The notes: generated by a model from the letters alone, not told the origin. Shown: positions 42,530 to 50,363, numbered from the stretch's first letter. The stretch is 54,272 bases of DNA from an uncultured Oscillospiraceae bacterium (GCA_934464775.1 CAKSKG010000015.1:1-54272), one strand, 5' to 3'. A program made the numbers and translations.

Positions 42530-42599
42530 TCGGCCCGCCTCCTTTCTTAAATTTTTAAAATTATTGGTTTACAAGCCGTCGAAGCGACTTACAAGTTAT

Positions 42600-42628
42600 A
42601 GGATATCACATGATTTTCACAATGTCAA
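42600..42628 (-). promoter_or_regulatory. Promoter of the small peptide gene
   Basis: Minus strand: TTGACA (42628-42623), 17-bp spacer, TATCCT (42605-42600). The leader contains two direct CTTGTAA repeats, 20 bp apart (42595-42589 and 42575-42569), flanking a small GTCG/CGAC hairpin. Confidence 0.75.
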
Positions 42629-42726
42629 TAGTTTATTTGAAATTTTTTCTGATTTTTCCACTGTTTGGGGCTTTTTTATCTCTTGAATGATGATTTGCAG
42701 CTGATTTTTTCTTTATTATAGTAAGC

Positions 42727-42755
42727 TTGTGTTAGTTTATGATGTTTTGTAGTAT
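42727..42755 (+). promoter_or_regulatory. Possible promoter of the left structured RNA
   Basis: TTGTGT (42727-42732), 17-bp spacer, TAGTAT (42750-42755), about 60 bp before the first pseudoknot strand. Confidence 0.4.
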
Positions 42756-42761
42756 GGTTTG

Positions 42762-43005
42762 CAACCATAGAGAAAGCGGAGGTTCCGCCTCCGGCGGGCA
42801 GAGAGATGAACCAAAAGGGGCGGTAATAATAAATCGACACAAAAATCGGGCGCCGCCCCTTTAGGTTCTCTCTCTGCACTCTCTTTCCTTATCCCCCGCC
42901 CGATTTTTGAAATTCCATATCATAAATCCTCTTTAAAGTTATTATTGCCGACGGTTCATAAATCTACGCCGTTTACGTTTTTCCATGTGGCGCTCAACCG
43001 TCGGC
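42762..43005 (+). ncRNA. Candidate structured RNA, left copy (H-type pseudoknot)
   Basis: Two perfect stems interleave. Stem A is 42814-42823 with 42853-42862 (AAAGGGGCGG/CCGCCCCTTT). Stem B is 42841-42852 with 42897-42908 (AAAAATCGGGCG/CGCCCGATTTTT). B's 5' strand and A's 3' strand abut with no spacer. Loop 1 is 17 nt. A 10-bp hairpin C (GCCGACGGTT/AACCGTCGGC, 42947-43005) follows a TAAATCCTCTTTAAAG block. An inverted, diverged copy at 43202-43430 keeps the same topology with compensatory stem changes. The 5' end is set by a tentative promoter and the strand is inferred. No protein-coding frame fits. Confidence 0.6.
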
Positions 43006-43072
43006 TATTTGGTGGACGAATTACTTTAAGCTATTAATTATTGTTGTGGTTCTCAATCTTAAATTTCTCCGA

Positions 43073-43132
43073 CGGGTCGCTTAGTGCTTATAAGGTTTAC
43101 GTAACTGTTACTATCTTTCACTAAGCGACCCG
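43073..43132. other. 14-bp hairpin D between the two RNA copies
   Basis: CGGGTCGCTTAGTG pairs perfectly with CACTAAGCGACCCG across a 32-nt loop. It has no counterpart in the right copy and no T-run. Confidence 0.6.
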
Positions 43133-43151
43133 ACGTGTAAATTGAAGTGAC

Positions 43152-43200
43152 AAAAAAAAGCTGTTATTCTCACTAAAAATGGTTGAGAATAACAGCTTTT
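43152..43200. terminator. Terminator shared by the convergent RNA copies
   Basis: Perfect 17-bp stem (AAAAGCTGTTATTCTCA / TGAGAATAACAGCTTTT) with an 11-nt loop. In the minus direction it ends in eight or more T; in the plus direction it has only four T. Confidence 0.85.
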
Positions 43201-43201
43201 A

Positions 43202-43430
43202 CGTCGGTTGAGCGCACCATAAAATATAGTAAATTATAAGCGTTGCACGAACCGTCGCCATAAATATCTTTAAAGAGGATTTACGATGCGGATTTGCAAA
43301 AATCGAGGCGGAGGTGAGGATGGGTAAGGAATGAGAGTGCAGAGGGAAAACCTAAGGGTAAGGAGAGGGGGGCGCCTCGATTTTTGTGTCCTATTTTATT
43401 CAGCCCCCCTCTCCTTCGCCCTTTGGTGTT
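43202..43430 (-). ncRNA. Candidate structured RNA, right copy (H-type pseudoknot)
   Basis: Read on the minus strand the order is A1 (43416-43403), B1 (43385-43374), A2 (43373-43360), B2 (43309-43298). Stem A is 14 bp (AAGGAGAGGGGGGC/GCCCCCCTCTCCTT) and stem B 12 bp (AAAAATCGAGGC/GCCTCGATTTTT), both perfect. B1 and A2 abut, and loop 1 is 17 nt ending GGACAC, as in the left copy. The unpaired blocks CTCTGCACTCTC and TAAATCCTCTTTAAAG are identical to the left copy. A hairpin-C equivalent (43202-43257) runs straight into the strong minus-strand terminator. The promoter was not identified with confidence. Confidence 0.65.
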
Positions 43431-43582
43431 CCCTTTGCAAAACTTGAAGGCGATATGTTACACATATCAAAATAATAAAAGTAAGCTTTTAAATAACAAT
43501 ATAAAATTGAAGGCAGAGAGTAACAACAATCAATAAAATAAATTTAAGCGCATTAAAAAATCACCGGTGTTCCGCCTACCCG

Positions 43583-44473
43583 TCAGTTGCCACGAAAACG
43601 GCTGCGGTAGTTTTTCGGAGTCATTCCGTATGTTTTCGTGAATATGCGTATGAAATAACTGATGTTGTCTATCCCCGAATCAATGGCTGTCTGCGTTATG
43701 GTGTCGTTGGTGGCAAGCAGCTGCGCTCTCGCTTTTTCAAGACGAAAACCGATAAGATATTTGACGGGAGTTGTGCCGATGCAGGCGTTGAAACACCTGA
43801 GCGCTTCACTTTTGCTGATGTTCGCCGAGTGGGCAATGTCCGTCAGGGTTATCCGCTCTCTGTAATTTTCCGTTATGAATTGTATCATGCAGCGCAGCCT
43901 TGCTCTCGTAAGCGTGTCGCCGATGCTTTCCCTGCGTGATGATTCTTCCGATATGTGCGGAAAAAATTCCTGCCATAGCCGAGCTGTCTTTATCATGATG
44001 TCAAGCTTGTCGGGAGATTTGGCGGCGGCAGTGTATATTGCATCGACAAGCGCATCATGCAGACTGCGCAGCTTTTCATCGCCGTGCCTTACCACAAAAT
44101 ATCCGCAGCCCGAATCAAGCACGGGGAGTATGTACTTGCTGTATATGTCCGACGATTCTGGAGCAATGAATTCGGGCAGGAACAGAATGTTCGGCATCTG
44201 TGCGCCCTCGGCTGACTCGAATCGGTGTATCACTCGGCTGTTTATGAAAATCCCGTCACCTTTTTCAAGCTCTGTTCTTGCGGAATCTGCCATGCATATG
44301 ATGCTGCCGTTTTCTACGAAGCACCATTCAAATTCTCTGTGCCAGTGCCAGTCAATGTATTGTTTGACGTACTTTTTTACGTCGTCATAGTAATATTCAA
44401 ATGGAAAACCTGCGGAGCCATGCTGTGTAAGCTCACGCATGGATTCATCGGTGATTATTTCAGTGATCTGCAT
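43583..44473 (-). CDS. AraC-family transcriptional regulator
   Basis: The 296-residue protein has an N-terminal cupin-like sensor (about 20-110: DWHWHREFEWCFVENGSI, RVIHRFESAEG) and a C-terminal AraC double helix-turn-helix (about 190-292: ITLTDIAHSANISKSEALRCFNACIGTTPVKYLIGFRLEKA, then DNISYFIRIFTKTYGMTPKNYR). Such regulators usually sense sugars. It is divergent from the MFS-isomerase pair that starts 128 bp away, which is its likely target. Confidence 0.93.
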   Translation of the reverse strand: MQITEIITDESMRELTQHGSAGFPFEYYYDDVKKYVKQYIDWHWHREFEWCFVENGSIICMADSARTELEKGDGIFINSRVIHRFESAEGAQMPNILFLPEFIAPESSDIYSKYILPVLDSGCGYFVVRHGDEKLRSLHDALVDAIYTAAAKSPDKLDIMIKTARLWQEFFPHISEESSRRESIGDTLTRARLRCMIQFITENYRERITLTDIAHSANISKSEALRCFNACIGTTPVKYLIGFRLEKARAQLLATNDTITQTAIDSGIDNISYFIRIFTKTYGMTPKNYRSRFRGN

Positions 44474-44601
44474 TTTTATCAGTCCGTTTCATCATGGTTT
44501 GGAGATATTGTATCATAAAATGACGATATAAGTCAAGACTTCAAGCATTTTTGCGTGATATAATACAATGACGATGAAATATAAGAGAGGAAGCTGATCT
44601 T

Positions 44602-45786
44602 TTGAAAAATGACTGCAAAATAACAATGTACGCCTGCTTTGTGGGTTATATAGTTCAGGCGATAGTGAATAATTTTGTGCCGCTGCTTTTTGTGACATTT
44701 CAGGAAAGCTACGGTATACCCCTTTCCGAGATAACCATGCTTATTACGGTGAATTTTGCCGTGCAGCTGGTGATAGACCTGATTTCGGCATGGTTTATTG
44801 ATAAGATAGGCTACCGTGCATCGGTGCTGGCGGCTCATATATGCTCCGCTGTGGGGCTTATACTGCTGACGGTGCTGCCGTCCGTGATGTCCTCGCCATT
44901 TGCTGGACTGCTTGTCGCAGTTGTTATCTATGCCGTGGGCGGCGGACTTATCGAGGTCATAATCAGCCCCATAATCGAAGCCTGCCCGACTGACAACAAG
45001 GAAAAGGCAATGAGCCTGCTCCATTCTTTTTACTGCTGGGGTCATGTGGGAGTGGTGCTGATATCCACTGTGTTCTTTGCGCTGTTTGGCATTGAAAATT
45101 GGAAGATCCTTGCGCTGATATGGGCAATAGTTCCAATAGTGAATACCTTTGTTTTCATCAAGGTGCCTATCTATTCGCTGAATGAGGACGGCGAAGAGGG
45201 ACTGCCTCTCAGAAAGCTTTTCTCGATGAAAATGTTCAGAGTTTTTCTTATCATGATGATCTGCGCAGGAGCAAGCGAGCAGGCTGTCAGCCAGTGGGCA
45301 TCGGCATTTGCCGAAAAGGGACTGGGCGTCAGCAAGACCGTTGGCGACCTTGCGGGACCTATGGCTTTTGCCGTGCTTATGGGCACATCAAGGCTGATAT
45401 TCGGAAAATACGGTCATAAGCTGGATCTTGACAGATTCATGAAATACAGCTGCATTTTATGCATAGCCGCATATCTTTGCATCACGCTTGTGCCGAACCC
45501 CGTCATCGGACTTATCGGCTGCGGTATTTGCGGATTTTCGGTAGGCATACTCTGGCCGGGAACGTACAGCAAGGCTTCCGCTTCAATAAAGGGCGGCGGA
45601 ACGGCTATGTTCGCCATGCTTGCCCTTGCTGGAGATATCGGCTGCTCGGGAGGACCTACCCTTGCGGGGCTTGTATCCGACCGCTTCGGCGGAAATATGA
45701 GAGCAGGCATAATGGCGGCAATAATTTTCCCCGCAGTAATGACGGTATGCCTTATGCTTTTGGGAAAAAAGAAAGCCGGACAGTGA
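44602..45786 (+). CDS. Major facilitator superfamily transporter
   Basis: The 394-residue protein has 12 predicted helices with the MFS loop motif FIDKIGYRASVLAAH between helices 2 and 3. A repeated RFGG segment is near the end (LAGLVSDRFGGN). It begins at a TTG (44602), with GAGG about 12 bases upstream. A TATAAT element lies upstream at about 44559-44564 with a poor -35, typical of activator-dependent promoters. With the divergent AraC gene and the downstream TIM-barrel isomerase, sugar or sugar-alcohol uptake is the most likely role; the substrate is unknown. Confidence 0.85.
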   Translation: MKNDCKITMYACFVGYIVQAIVNNFVPLLFVTFQESYGIPLSEITMLITVNFAVQLVIDLISAWFIDKIGYRASVLAAHICSAVGLILLTVLPSVMSSPFAGLLVAVVIYAVGGGLIEVIISPIIEACPTDNKEKAMSLLHSFYCWGHVGVVLISTVFFALFGIENWKILALIWAIVPIVNTFVFIKVPIYSLNEDGEEGLPLRKLFSMKMFRVFLIMMICAGASEQAVSQWASAFAEKGLGVSKTVGDLAGPMAFAVLMGTSRLIFGKYGHKLDLDRFMKYSCILCIAAYLCITLVPNPVIGLIGCGICGFSVGILWPGTYSKASASIKGGGTAMFAMLALAGDIGCSGGPTLAGLVSDRFGGNMRAGIMAAIIFPAVMTVCLMLLGKKKAGQ

Positions 45787-45859
45787 ACGTCTCTGCTATT
45801 GTATTTTTCCGAAAAGTATGCTAAAATAAGCATGATGATTTTTTTCGGAGGAAATGAAA

Positions 45860-46684
45860 ATGAACGGTCTGTCTGTATTTTATGAGCATATACTTGAAGC
45901 CTGCGGTCAGTCTGGAAAGACCGAGGAAGCTGTTCTGAAAGAGGCACTTTCATACGGCTATGACGGTCTTGACTGCGATCTATGGAGATTGGAGGACCGC
46001 AGCAAAAAAGAATTTTTCGCAGACTGCGGATTTCATGTTTCATCGGTATACAACGGCTTTGATTTTGGTCACGATGATGAAAAGCTGTCAAATGAAAAAA
46101 TAAAAAGCTCTCTGGAGCTGGCGGCTTATTACGGTGTAAAAAAATTCCTTGCAATAGCAGGCTTTGTTTGGGAGAATGATGACAGGCAGGCTGTTATCAA
46201 TAAAATGTGCGGTATGCTTTCCTATATGGTCAGCGAAGCAAAAAAGTACGGCATAACGGTGATGCTGGAGGATTTTGACGATGCTGCGGCTCCATATTCG
46301 ACTGTATCGGGTCTGGAATATTTCATGAAGAATGTTGACGGACTGAGGTTCACCTTTGACACGGGAAATTTTGCGTACAGCCTTGAAAGCGCCTCGAAGG
46401 CATACGAAAGGCTGAATGGATATATCTCATATATCCATGTAAAGGACAGAAGCTATGATATATCCCGCAGGAACAGCGATGATTCAAACGGAAAAGCCGA
46501 TCTTTCGGGCAGGATAATGTATCCCTGCGAGTCTGGCGGCGGATATATCGGCATTGAGGATATCATTAAAAAGGCCGTAAATGACGGCTATGACGGATAT
46601 CTTGCGGTTGAGCATTTCGGCGCTGCCGATCAGCTTTTGTATATGAAGCGCTCTGCGGAAAATCTCCGCAGCTATCTTAAATAA
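45860..46684 (+). CDS. Sugar phosphate isomerase/epimerase-like TIM barrel protein
   Basis: The 274-residue protein belongs to the xylose-isomerase-like/AP-endonuclease family 2 barrel fold. Metal-ligand type segments are visible: VMLEDFDD (Glu), FTFDTGNFAYS (Asp), YIHVKDRSYD (His, Asp) and the C-terminal YLAVEHFG (Glu). The ATG at 45860 is eight bases after GGAGGA; the ATG at 45854 abuts the site. It follows the MFS gene by 73 bp, so it probably acts on the transported sugar. A strong terminator follows. Confidence 0.85.
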   Translation: MNGLSVFYEHILEACGQSGKTEEAVLKEALSYGYDGLDCDLWRLEDRSKKEFFADCGFHVSSVYNGFDFGHDDEKLSNEKIKSSLELAAYYGVKKFLAIAGFVWENDDRQAVINKMCGMLSYMVSEAKKYGITVMLEDFDDAAAPYSTVSGLEYFMKNVDGLRFTFDTGNFAYSLESASKAYERLNGYISYIHVKDRSYDISRRNSDDSNGKADLSGRIMYPCESGGGYIGIEDIIKKAVNDGYDGYLAVEHFGAADQLLYMKRSAENLRSYLK

Positions 46685-46691
46685 CAACAAA

Positions 46692-46736
46692 AACAGCATA
46701 CGTTCACTGCACTTATGTGAACGTATGCTGTTTTTT
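46692..46736. terminator. Terminator between convergent isomerase and Cys-rich genes
   Basis: Perfect 16-bp stem (AACAGCATACGTTCAC / GTGAACGTATGCTGTT) with a 9-nt loop and six T on the plus side; A-run on the other side makes it usable by both strands. Confidence 0.93.
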
Positions 46737-46980
46737 ACCATTTGTTTATAGGGCAGCCCATATGCGATTTTGCGGCACGCACTTCAACAAAGCAGCCGCA
46801 TTCGCCGCACATTCCGTTTGAAAGCTTATCGCAGCTTTTGCAGATATCAAGCCGCTGTGAATATTCTTCGCTGCCGCATTTTTTATCCTCGGGAATATGT
46901 GCGATATAATCGCTCACTGTTTCCGCATAGAATTTTTCATCGTATTCGGAAAGCAGACATCTTTTGCAGAACGGCTTCAT
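46735..46980 (-). CDS. DUF6171-like Cys-rich small protein
   Basis: The 81-residue protein begins MKPFCKRCLLSEYDEKFYAETVSDYIAHIP and has eight cysteines: CKRC at the N-terminus, then RLDICKSCDKLSNGMCGECGCFVEVRAAKSHMGCP. It looks like a zinc-binding protein of the DUF6171 group found in Clostridia; the function is unknown. The start overlaps the stop of the GH51 gene by 4 bp (ATGA), so its translation is probably coupled to the arabinofuranosidase. Confidence 0.75.
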   Translation of the reverse strand: MKPFCKRCLLSEYDEKFYAETVSDYIAHIPEDKKCGSEEYSQRLDICKSCDKLSNGMCGECGCFVEVRAAKSHMGCPINKW

Positions 46981-48440
46981 CTGAGAATTATCGAAACAAC
47001 GGAGCATTTCGGCAGAACGAAATTTATTCCGTCCGATGTAAGCTCTGCGGAATATGCTTCTGGCTTTACTGCCTCGGGAGCGTCAAAATCATTGTGAGAG
47101 TGAACATCTCCCGTGAGAAGCTTTGCTTCGGCTGATTTTGCCGCAAAGCCGACAACGGGGCAGTTCACCTCATAATCCTCTTCAAGAGAGCAGTTTGCAA
47201 AGGTGAGAGTAAGGCTGCCGTCGGGATTTGCCGATGCGGAATGCGATATTGCAGGCAGCTCATGAGCCGTGACATTCTCTGTCCAGCTGTAAACAAGCTC
47301 GCTGTTCTGGTGAGTCTTGAACATATCGAATACATGATATGTAGGTGTTTTAACAAGCTTTTCGCCCTCGGTGAGAATAAGAGCCTGAAGAACATTTACT
47401 GCCTGAGCGAGGTTCGCCATATATACCACATCTGAATGTGAGTTGAAAATATTCAGATTTATTGCCGCCACGATAGCGTCACGCATAGTATTCTGCTGAT
47501 ATAAGAAGCCCGGATTCGTTCCCTCTTCAACATCGTACCAGCAGCCCCATTCGTCAACGATAAGCTTCAGGCTGCTCTGATGCTTGGTAAGGACAGCCTT
47601 GTGATTTTCAATAAGCTTGTCCATGAAAAGGGTCGATGAGATAGTCTTATAATATTCCTCGTCCGAAAAGCTGAGAGCACTGCCCTTATGGTTCCAGTCG
47701 CCTGTTGGGAGAGTGTAATAATGGAGCGATATCGCACGGGAGGTATATTCGTTCACGCTGTCAAGGAGCTTGTCCGTCCAGTTTATGTCATTTGCATTCG
47801 GACCGCAGGCTATCTTGAAAAGCTCGTTTCCGCTGAAATTGCGGCAGTAGGTCTGATAACGGCGGTATTCGTCAGCATAAAATTCGGGACGCATACTTCC
47901 GCCGCAGCCCCAGTTTTCGTTTCCGATACCGAGATATTTCAGCTTCCAAGGCTTTTCACGGCCGTTTTTGCGGCGGAGATCAGCCATAGGCGAAACACCG
48001 TCAAAGGTGATGTATTCTATCCATTCGGAAAGCTCCTGCACGGTTCCGCTGCCGAGATTTCCTGCAAGATAAGGCTCGCAGCCGACTTTTTCGCAGAAAT
48101 TGAAAAACTCATGGGTTCCGAAGGAATTATCCTCGGTAACTCCGCCCCAGTGAGTGTTTATCATTTTTTTGCGTGTGGATTTTTCACCGATGCCGTCTTT
48201 CCAGTGATATTCGTCCGCAAAGCAGCCGCCCGGCCAGCGGAGAACGGGCATTCTGATATTTCTGAAAGCCTCGATAATATCGTTTCTTATGCCGTCGGTA
48301 TTGGGGATAGGTGAATCCTCGCCGACGTATATTCCCTTATAGATGCATCTTCCGAGATGTTCGGAAAAGTGACCGTAGATCTCGGGATTTATATGGGATA
48401 TTTTATCCTGAGCATTGATGAGCGCATTTATTTTTTTCAT
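46977..48440 (-). CDS. abfA: GH51 alpha-L-arabinofuranosidase
   Basis: GH51 enzymes release L-arabinofuranose from arabino-oligosaccharides. The 487-residue product starts MKKINALINAQDKISHINPEIYGHFSEHLG. The acid/base Glu175 sits in GIGNENWGCGG and the nucleophile Glu297 in LIVDEWGCWYD; RWPGGCFADEYHWKDGIG is also family-typical. No signal peptide, so it is cytoplasmic and would act on imported oligosaccharides. The start at 48440 is preceded by GAAAGGAAG; the open frame continues upstream but is not homologous. Divergent AraC gene is the likely regulator; product arabinose can feed AraA. Confidence 0.95.
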   Translation of the reverse strand: MKKINALINAQDKISHINPEIYGHFSEHLGRCIYKGIYVGEDSPIPNTDGIRNDIIEAFRNIRMPVLRWPGGCFADEYHWKDGIGEKSTRKKMINTHWGGVTEDNSFGTHEFFNFCEKVGCEPYLAGNLGSGTVQELSEWIEYITFDGVSPMADLRRKNGREKPWKLKYLGIGNENWGCGGSMRPEFYADEYRRYQTYCRNFSGNELFKIACGPNANDINWTDKLLDSVNEYTSRAISLHYYTLPTGDWNHKGSALSFSDEEYYKTISSTLFMDKLIENHKAVLTKHQSSLKLIVDEWGCWYDVEEGTNPGFLYQQNTMRDAIVAAINLNIFNSHSDVVYMANLAQAVNVLQALILTEGEKLVKTPTYHVFDMFKTHQNSELVYSWTENVTAHELPAISHSASANPDGSLTLTFANCSLEEDYEVNCPVVGFAAKSAEAKLLTGDVHSHNDFDAPEAVKPEAYSAELTSDGINFVLPKCSVVSIILR

Positions 48441-48477
48441 GGTATGCTTCCTTTCGCTTATTGAATTTGTTAAGTGT

Positions 48478-48517
48478 ATTATAACACCTTGACAGTTCCG
48501 CCGCAATGATTTATAAT
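48478..48517. promoter_or_regulatory. Overlapping divergent promoters of GH51 and AraC genes
   Basis: Plus strand: TTGACA (48489-48494), 17 bp, TATAAT (48512-48517), for the AraC gene at 48573. Minus strand: TTGCGG (48506-48501), 17 bp, TATAAT (48483-48478), for the GH51 gene. The -35 boxes lie in each other's spacers, so binding of polymerase to the two is mutually exclusive. Confidence 0.8.
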
Positions 48518-48572
48518 ATCCAATAAACTGATATATTCTACTATTGAGGGTGATATTACGGAGCTTCATACA

Positions 48573-49325
48573 ATGGGAATAGCCTTTCCGCATGAGAGCG
48601 GATTTACTGTTGACCGTCCCAACGGTTCGGGGGACAATCTTCTGCTTGTATTCAAAACGGAGGCTTTTATACGCACGGGAAACGGCAATATTACTGTTCC
48701 GCCCGACAGTGCTATCGTCTTTTCAAAAGGCGCACCGCAGATATACGGCAGTTCGGGCGGAGAATACATAAATCACTGGGTACATTTCGACTGCAATGAA
48801 ACTGATATATTCTTTGAAAAAATAAAGCTGAGATTCAACGAGCCGTTTGCGGCAGCTTCCGTTCAGGAGGCTGAAAATGTTCTGAAAATGCTGAGTGTGG
48901 AAAGTGTATCATCGGGGAGCGGAAAAGCAGTCTGCTGCGATCTGCTGCTTCGGCTGCTCATGGCGAAGCTCTGCGGCGGAGACGAGCGCAGGGACAGATC
49001 ACCCCACAGCGAAGCATTACGTCAGCTTCGTGCGGACATATACAGTATGCCGTCGCAGAACTACACGGTAGAGAGCATGGCGCAGCGGCTGATGTTAAGT
49101 GTTTCATATTTTCAGGCATTATACAAGCAGGAGTTCGGTGTAAGCTGTTACGAAGATGTGATCTGCGCAAAGATCTCCGCCGCAAAATATTATCTGAAAA
49201 ACACGGAGTTATCGGTCTGCGGCATAGCGGAGCTTTGCGGCTACGAGAACGATGTTCATTTTATACGTCAATTCCGAAAGCGCACAGGAATGACCGCCCT
49301 TGAATACAGGCGGAAAATCCGATAG
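48573..49325 (+). CDS. AraC-family transcriptional regulator
   Basis: The 250-residue protein has a cupin-type N-terminal domain (residues 1-95) and an AraC DNA-binding domain (about 150-250: YTVESMAQRLMLSVSYFQALYKQEFGVSCYEDVICAKI, and CGIAELCGYENDVHFIRQFRKRTGMTALEYRRKIR). The ATG at 48573 is nine bases after ACGGAG. It is transcribed divergently from the GH51 gene via overlapping promoters, so arabinose or arabino-oligosaccharide control is the natural inference. Confidence 0.92.
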   Translation: MGIAFPHESGFTVDRPNGSGDNLLLVFKTEAFIRTGNGNITVPPDSAIVFSKGAPQIYGSSGGEYINHWVHFDCNETDIFFEKIKLRFNEPFAAASVQEAENVLKMLSVESVSSGSGKAVCCDLLLRLLMAKLCGGDERRDRSPHSEALRQLRADIYSMPSQNYTVESMAQRLMLSVSYFQALYKQEFGVSCYEDVICAKISAAKYYLKNTELSVCGIAELCGYENDVHFIRQFRKRTGMTALEYRRKIR

Positions 49326-49400
49326 ATAAAAGCAGAAAATGTCGTGCGGCTTTTTATAATATATGTTATCATGATATTACAGTCAAAGGAGAGATGATAA

Positions 49401-50249
49401 ATGAACGATCTTACAGGCGGCATGGCAGACGCACTGGAATATATCGAAAACAATCTGACGGAAGATATCTCTGTTGAAGATATAGCCGCAAGGGCATTTC
49501 TTTCGCCGTTTTACTTTCAGAAGATATTTCATGTGCTGTGCGGCTATACGGTAGGCGAATATATCCGTATGCGCAGACTGAGCTGTGCGGCGCAGGAGCT
49601 TATGTCGGGAGATGTAAAGGTCATAGACACCGCAATGCGTTACGGTTACAGCTCGCCGGACAGTTTTTCAAAAGCATTTGCCGCATTTCATGGGATCTCT
49701 CCTTCGGCTGTAAAAAATGGCGGAGAGAGCGGAACGGTCATTCGTTCCTTTGCTCCGCTCCGAATAAAAATTTCGTTGGAGGGCGGAAATATGTTGGAGT
49801 ATTCTATTAAAGAAAAAGCATCGTTTACGATCGTCGGTTATGCGAGAAAATTCAGCACGGATACATCTTATGCGGAGATACCGCAGTTCTGGCAGGAGCA
49901 TTTCAGATCGGGCAGGGGAAAACATATTATGGGTAAATTCGGAGCTTGTCTTGATTCGGACGGGAAAAATTTTGAATATATTATTGCAGATAACTATATG
50001 CAGCAGAATGATATCCCGGAGGGCTGTGTGACACGCACAATAAGAGGCGGACTGTGGGCAGTGTTCCCGTGCAGGGGTGAACTTCCCGATTCACTCCAGA
50101 GCGTTAACACAAAGATCTGGAGCGAATGGCTGCAGAGTCTGAAAGGCTATGAGCTTGACGGCGATCTTGATATTGAGGTGTACTTTCCTCCCGCAAAGGA
50201 TCCCAAGGACAATTACAGTGAGATATGGATCCCTGTCAGAAAAGTGTGA
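49401..50249 (+). CDS. AraC-family regulator with GyrI-like effector domain
   Basis: The 282-residue protein reverses the usual domain order: AraC helix-turn-helix first (about 1-110: MADALEYIENNLTEDISVEDIAARAFLSPFYFQKIF, AMRYGYSSPDSFSKAFAAFHGISPSAVK), then a GyrI/Rob-type ligand-binding domain (about 135-282) ending DLDIEVYFPPAKDPKDNYSEIWIPVRKV. Rob-like proteins bind amphipathic or aromatic small molecules. A strong AAAGGAG site precedes the ATG. No obvious target is adjacent; it may control multidrug or stress genes elsewhere. Confidence 0.9.
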   Translation: MNDLTGGMADALEYIENNLTEDISVEDIAARAFLSPFYFQKIFHVLCGYTVGEYIRMRRLSCAAQELMSGDVKVIDTAMRYGYSSPDSFSKAFAAFHGISPSAVKNGGESGTVIRSFAPLRIKISLEGGNMLEYSIKEKASFTIVGYARKFSTDTSYAEIPQFWQEHFRSGRGKHIMGKFGACLDSDGKNFEYIIADNYMQQNDIPEGCVTRTIRGGLWAVFPCRGELPDSLQSVNTKIWSEWLQSLKGYELDGDLDIEVYFPPAKDPKDNYSEIWIPVRKV

Positions 50250-50262
50250 CCGATCATGAAAA

Positions 50263-50308
50263 AAGCACCCTTTGCAACAGATTTTAGATCCGCCGCAAAG
50301 GGTGCTTA
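50263..50308. terminator. Terminator after the AraC-GyrI gene
   Basis: Perfect 13-bp stem (AAGCACCCTTTGC / GCAAAGGGTGCTT) with a 19-nt loop. T-run is weak; the palindromic repeat follows at once. Confidence 0.7.
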
Positions 50309-50310
50309 CT

Positions 50311-50359
50311 TAGTTAATAGTTGATAGTTAATAGTTATTAATTATTAACTATTAACTAT
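50311..50359. repeat. AT-rich palindromic repeat
   Basis: ATAGTTAATAGTT (50324-50336) and AACTATTAACTAT (50347-50359) form a perfect 13-bp inverted repeat with a 10-nt loop. An extra AGTTAATAGTT direct copy lies at 50312-50322. It separates convergent genes. Confidence 0.75.
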
Positions 50360-50363
50360 GAAT

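Noticed and set aside
42676..42879. A 67-codon minus-strand frame across the left RNA element
   Set aside because: It runs through the pseudoknot stems, has no ribosome site and no protein-like features; the RNA structure explains the sequence better.
43261..43320. Short plus-strand frame MRICKNRGGGEDG in the right RNA copy
   Set aside because: Only 13 codons, lies inside stem B and is antisense to the predicted RNA.
42760..43440. IS element or MITE ends formed by the inverted copies
   Set aside because: No transposase frame, no matching terminal repeats and no target duplication were seen; covarying stems with conserved loops favour RNA. It cannot be fully excluded without a copy-number search.
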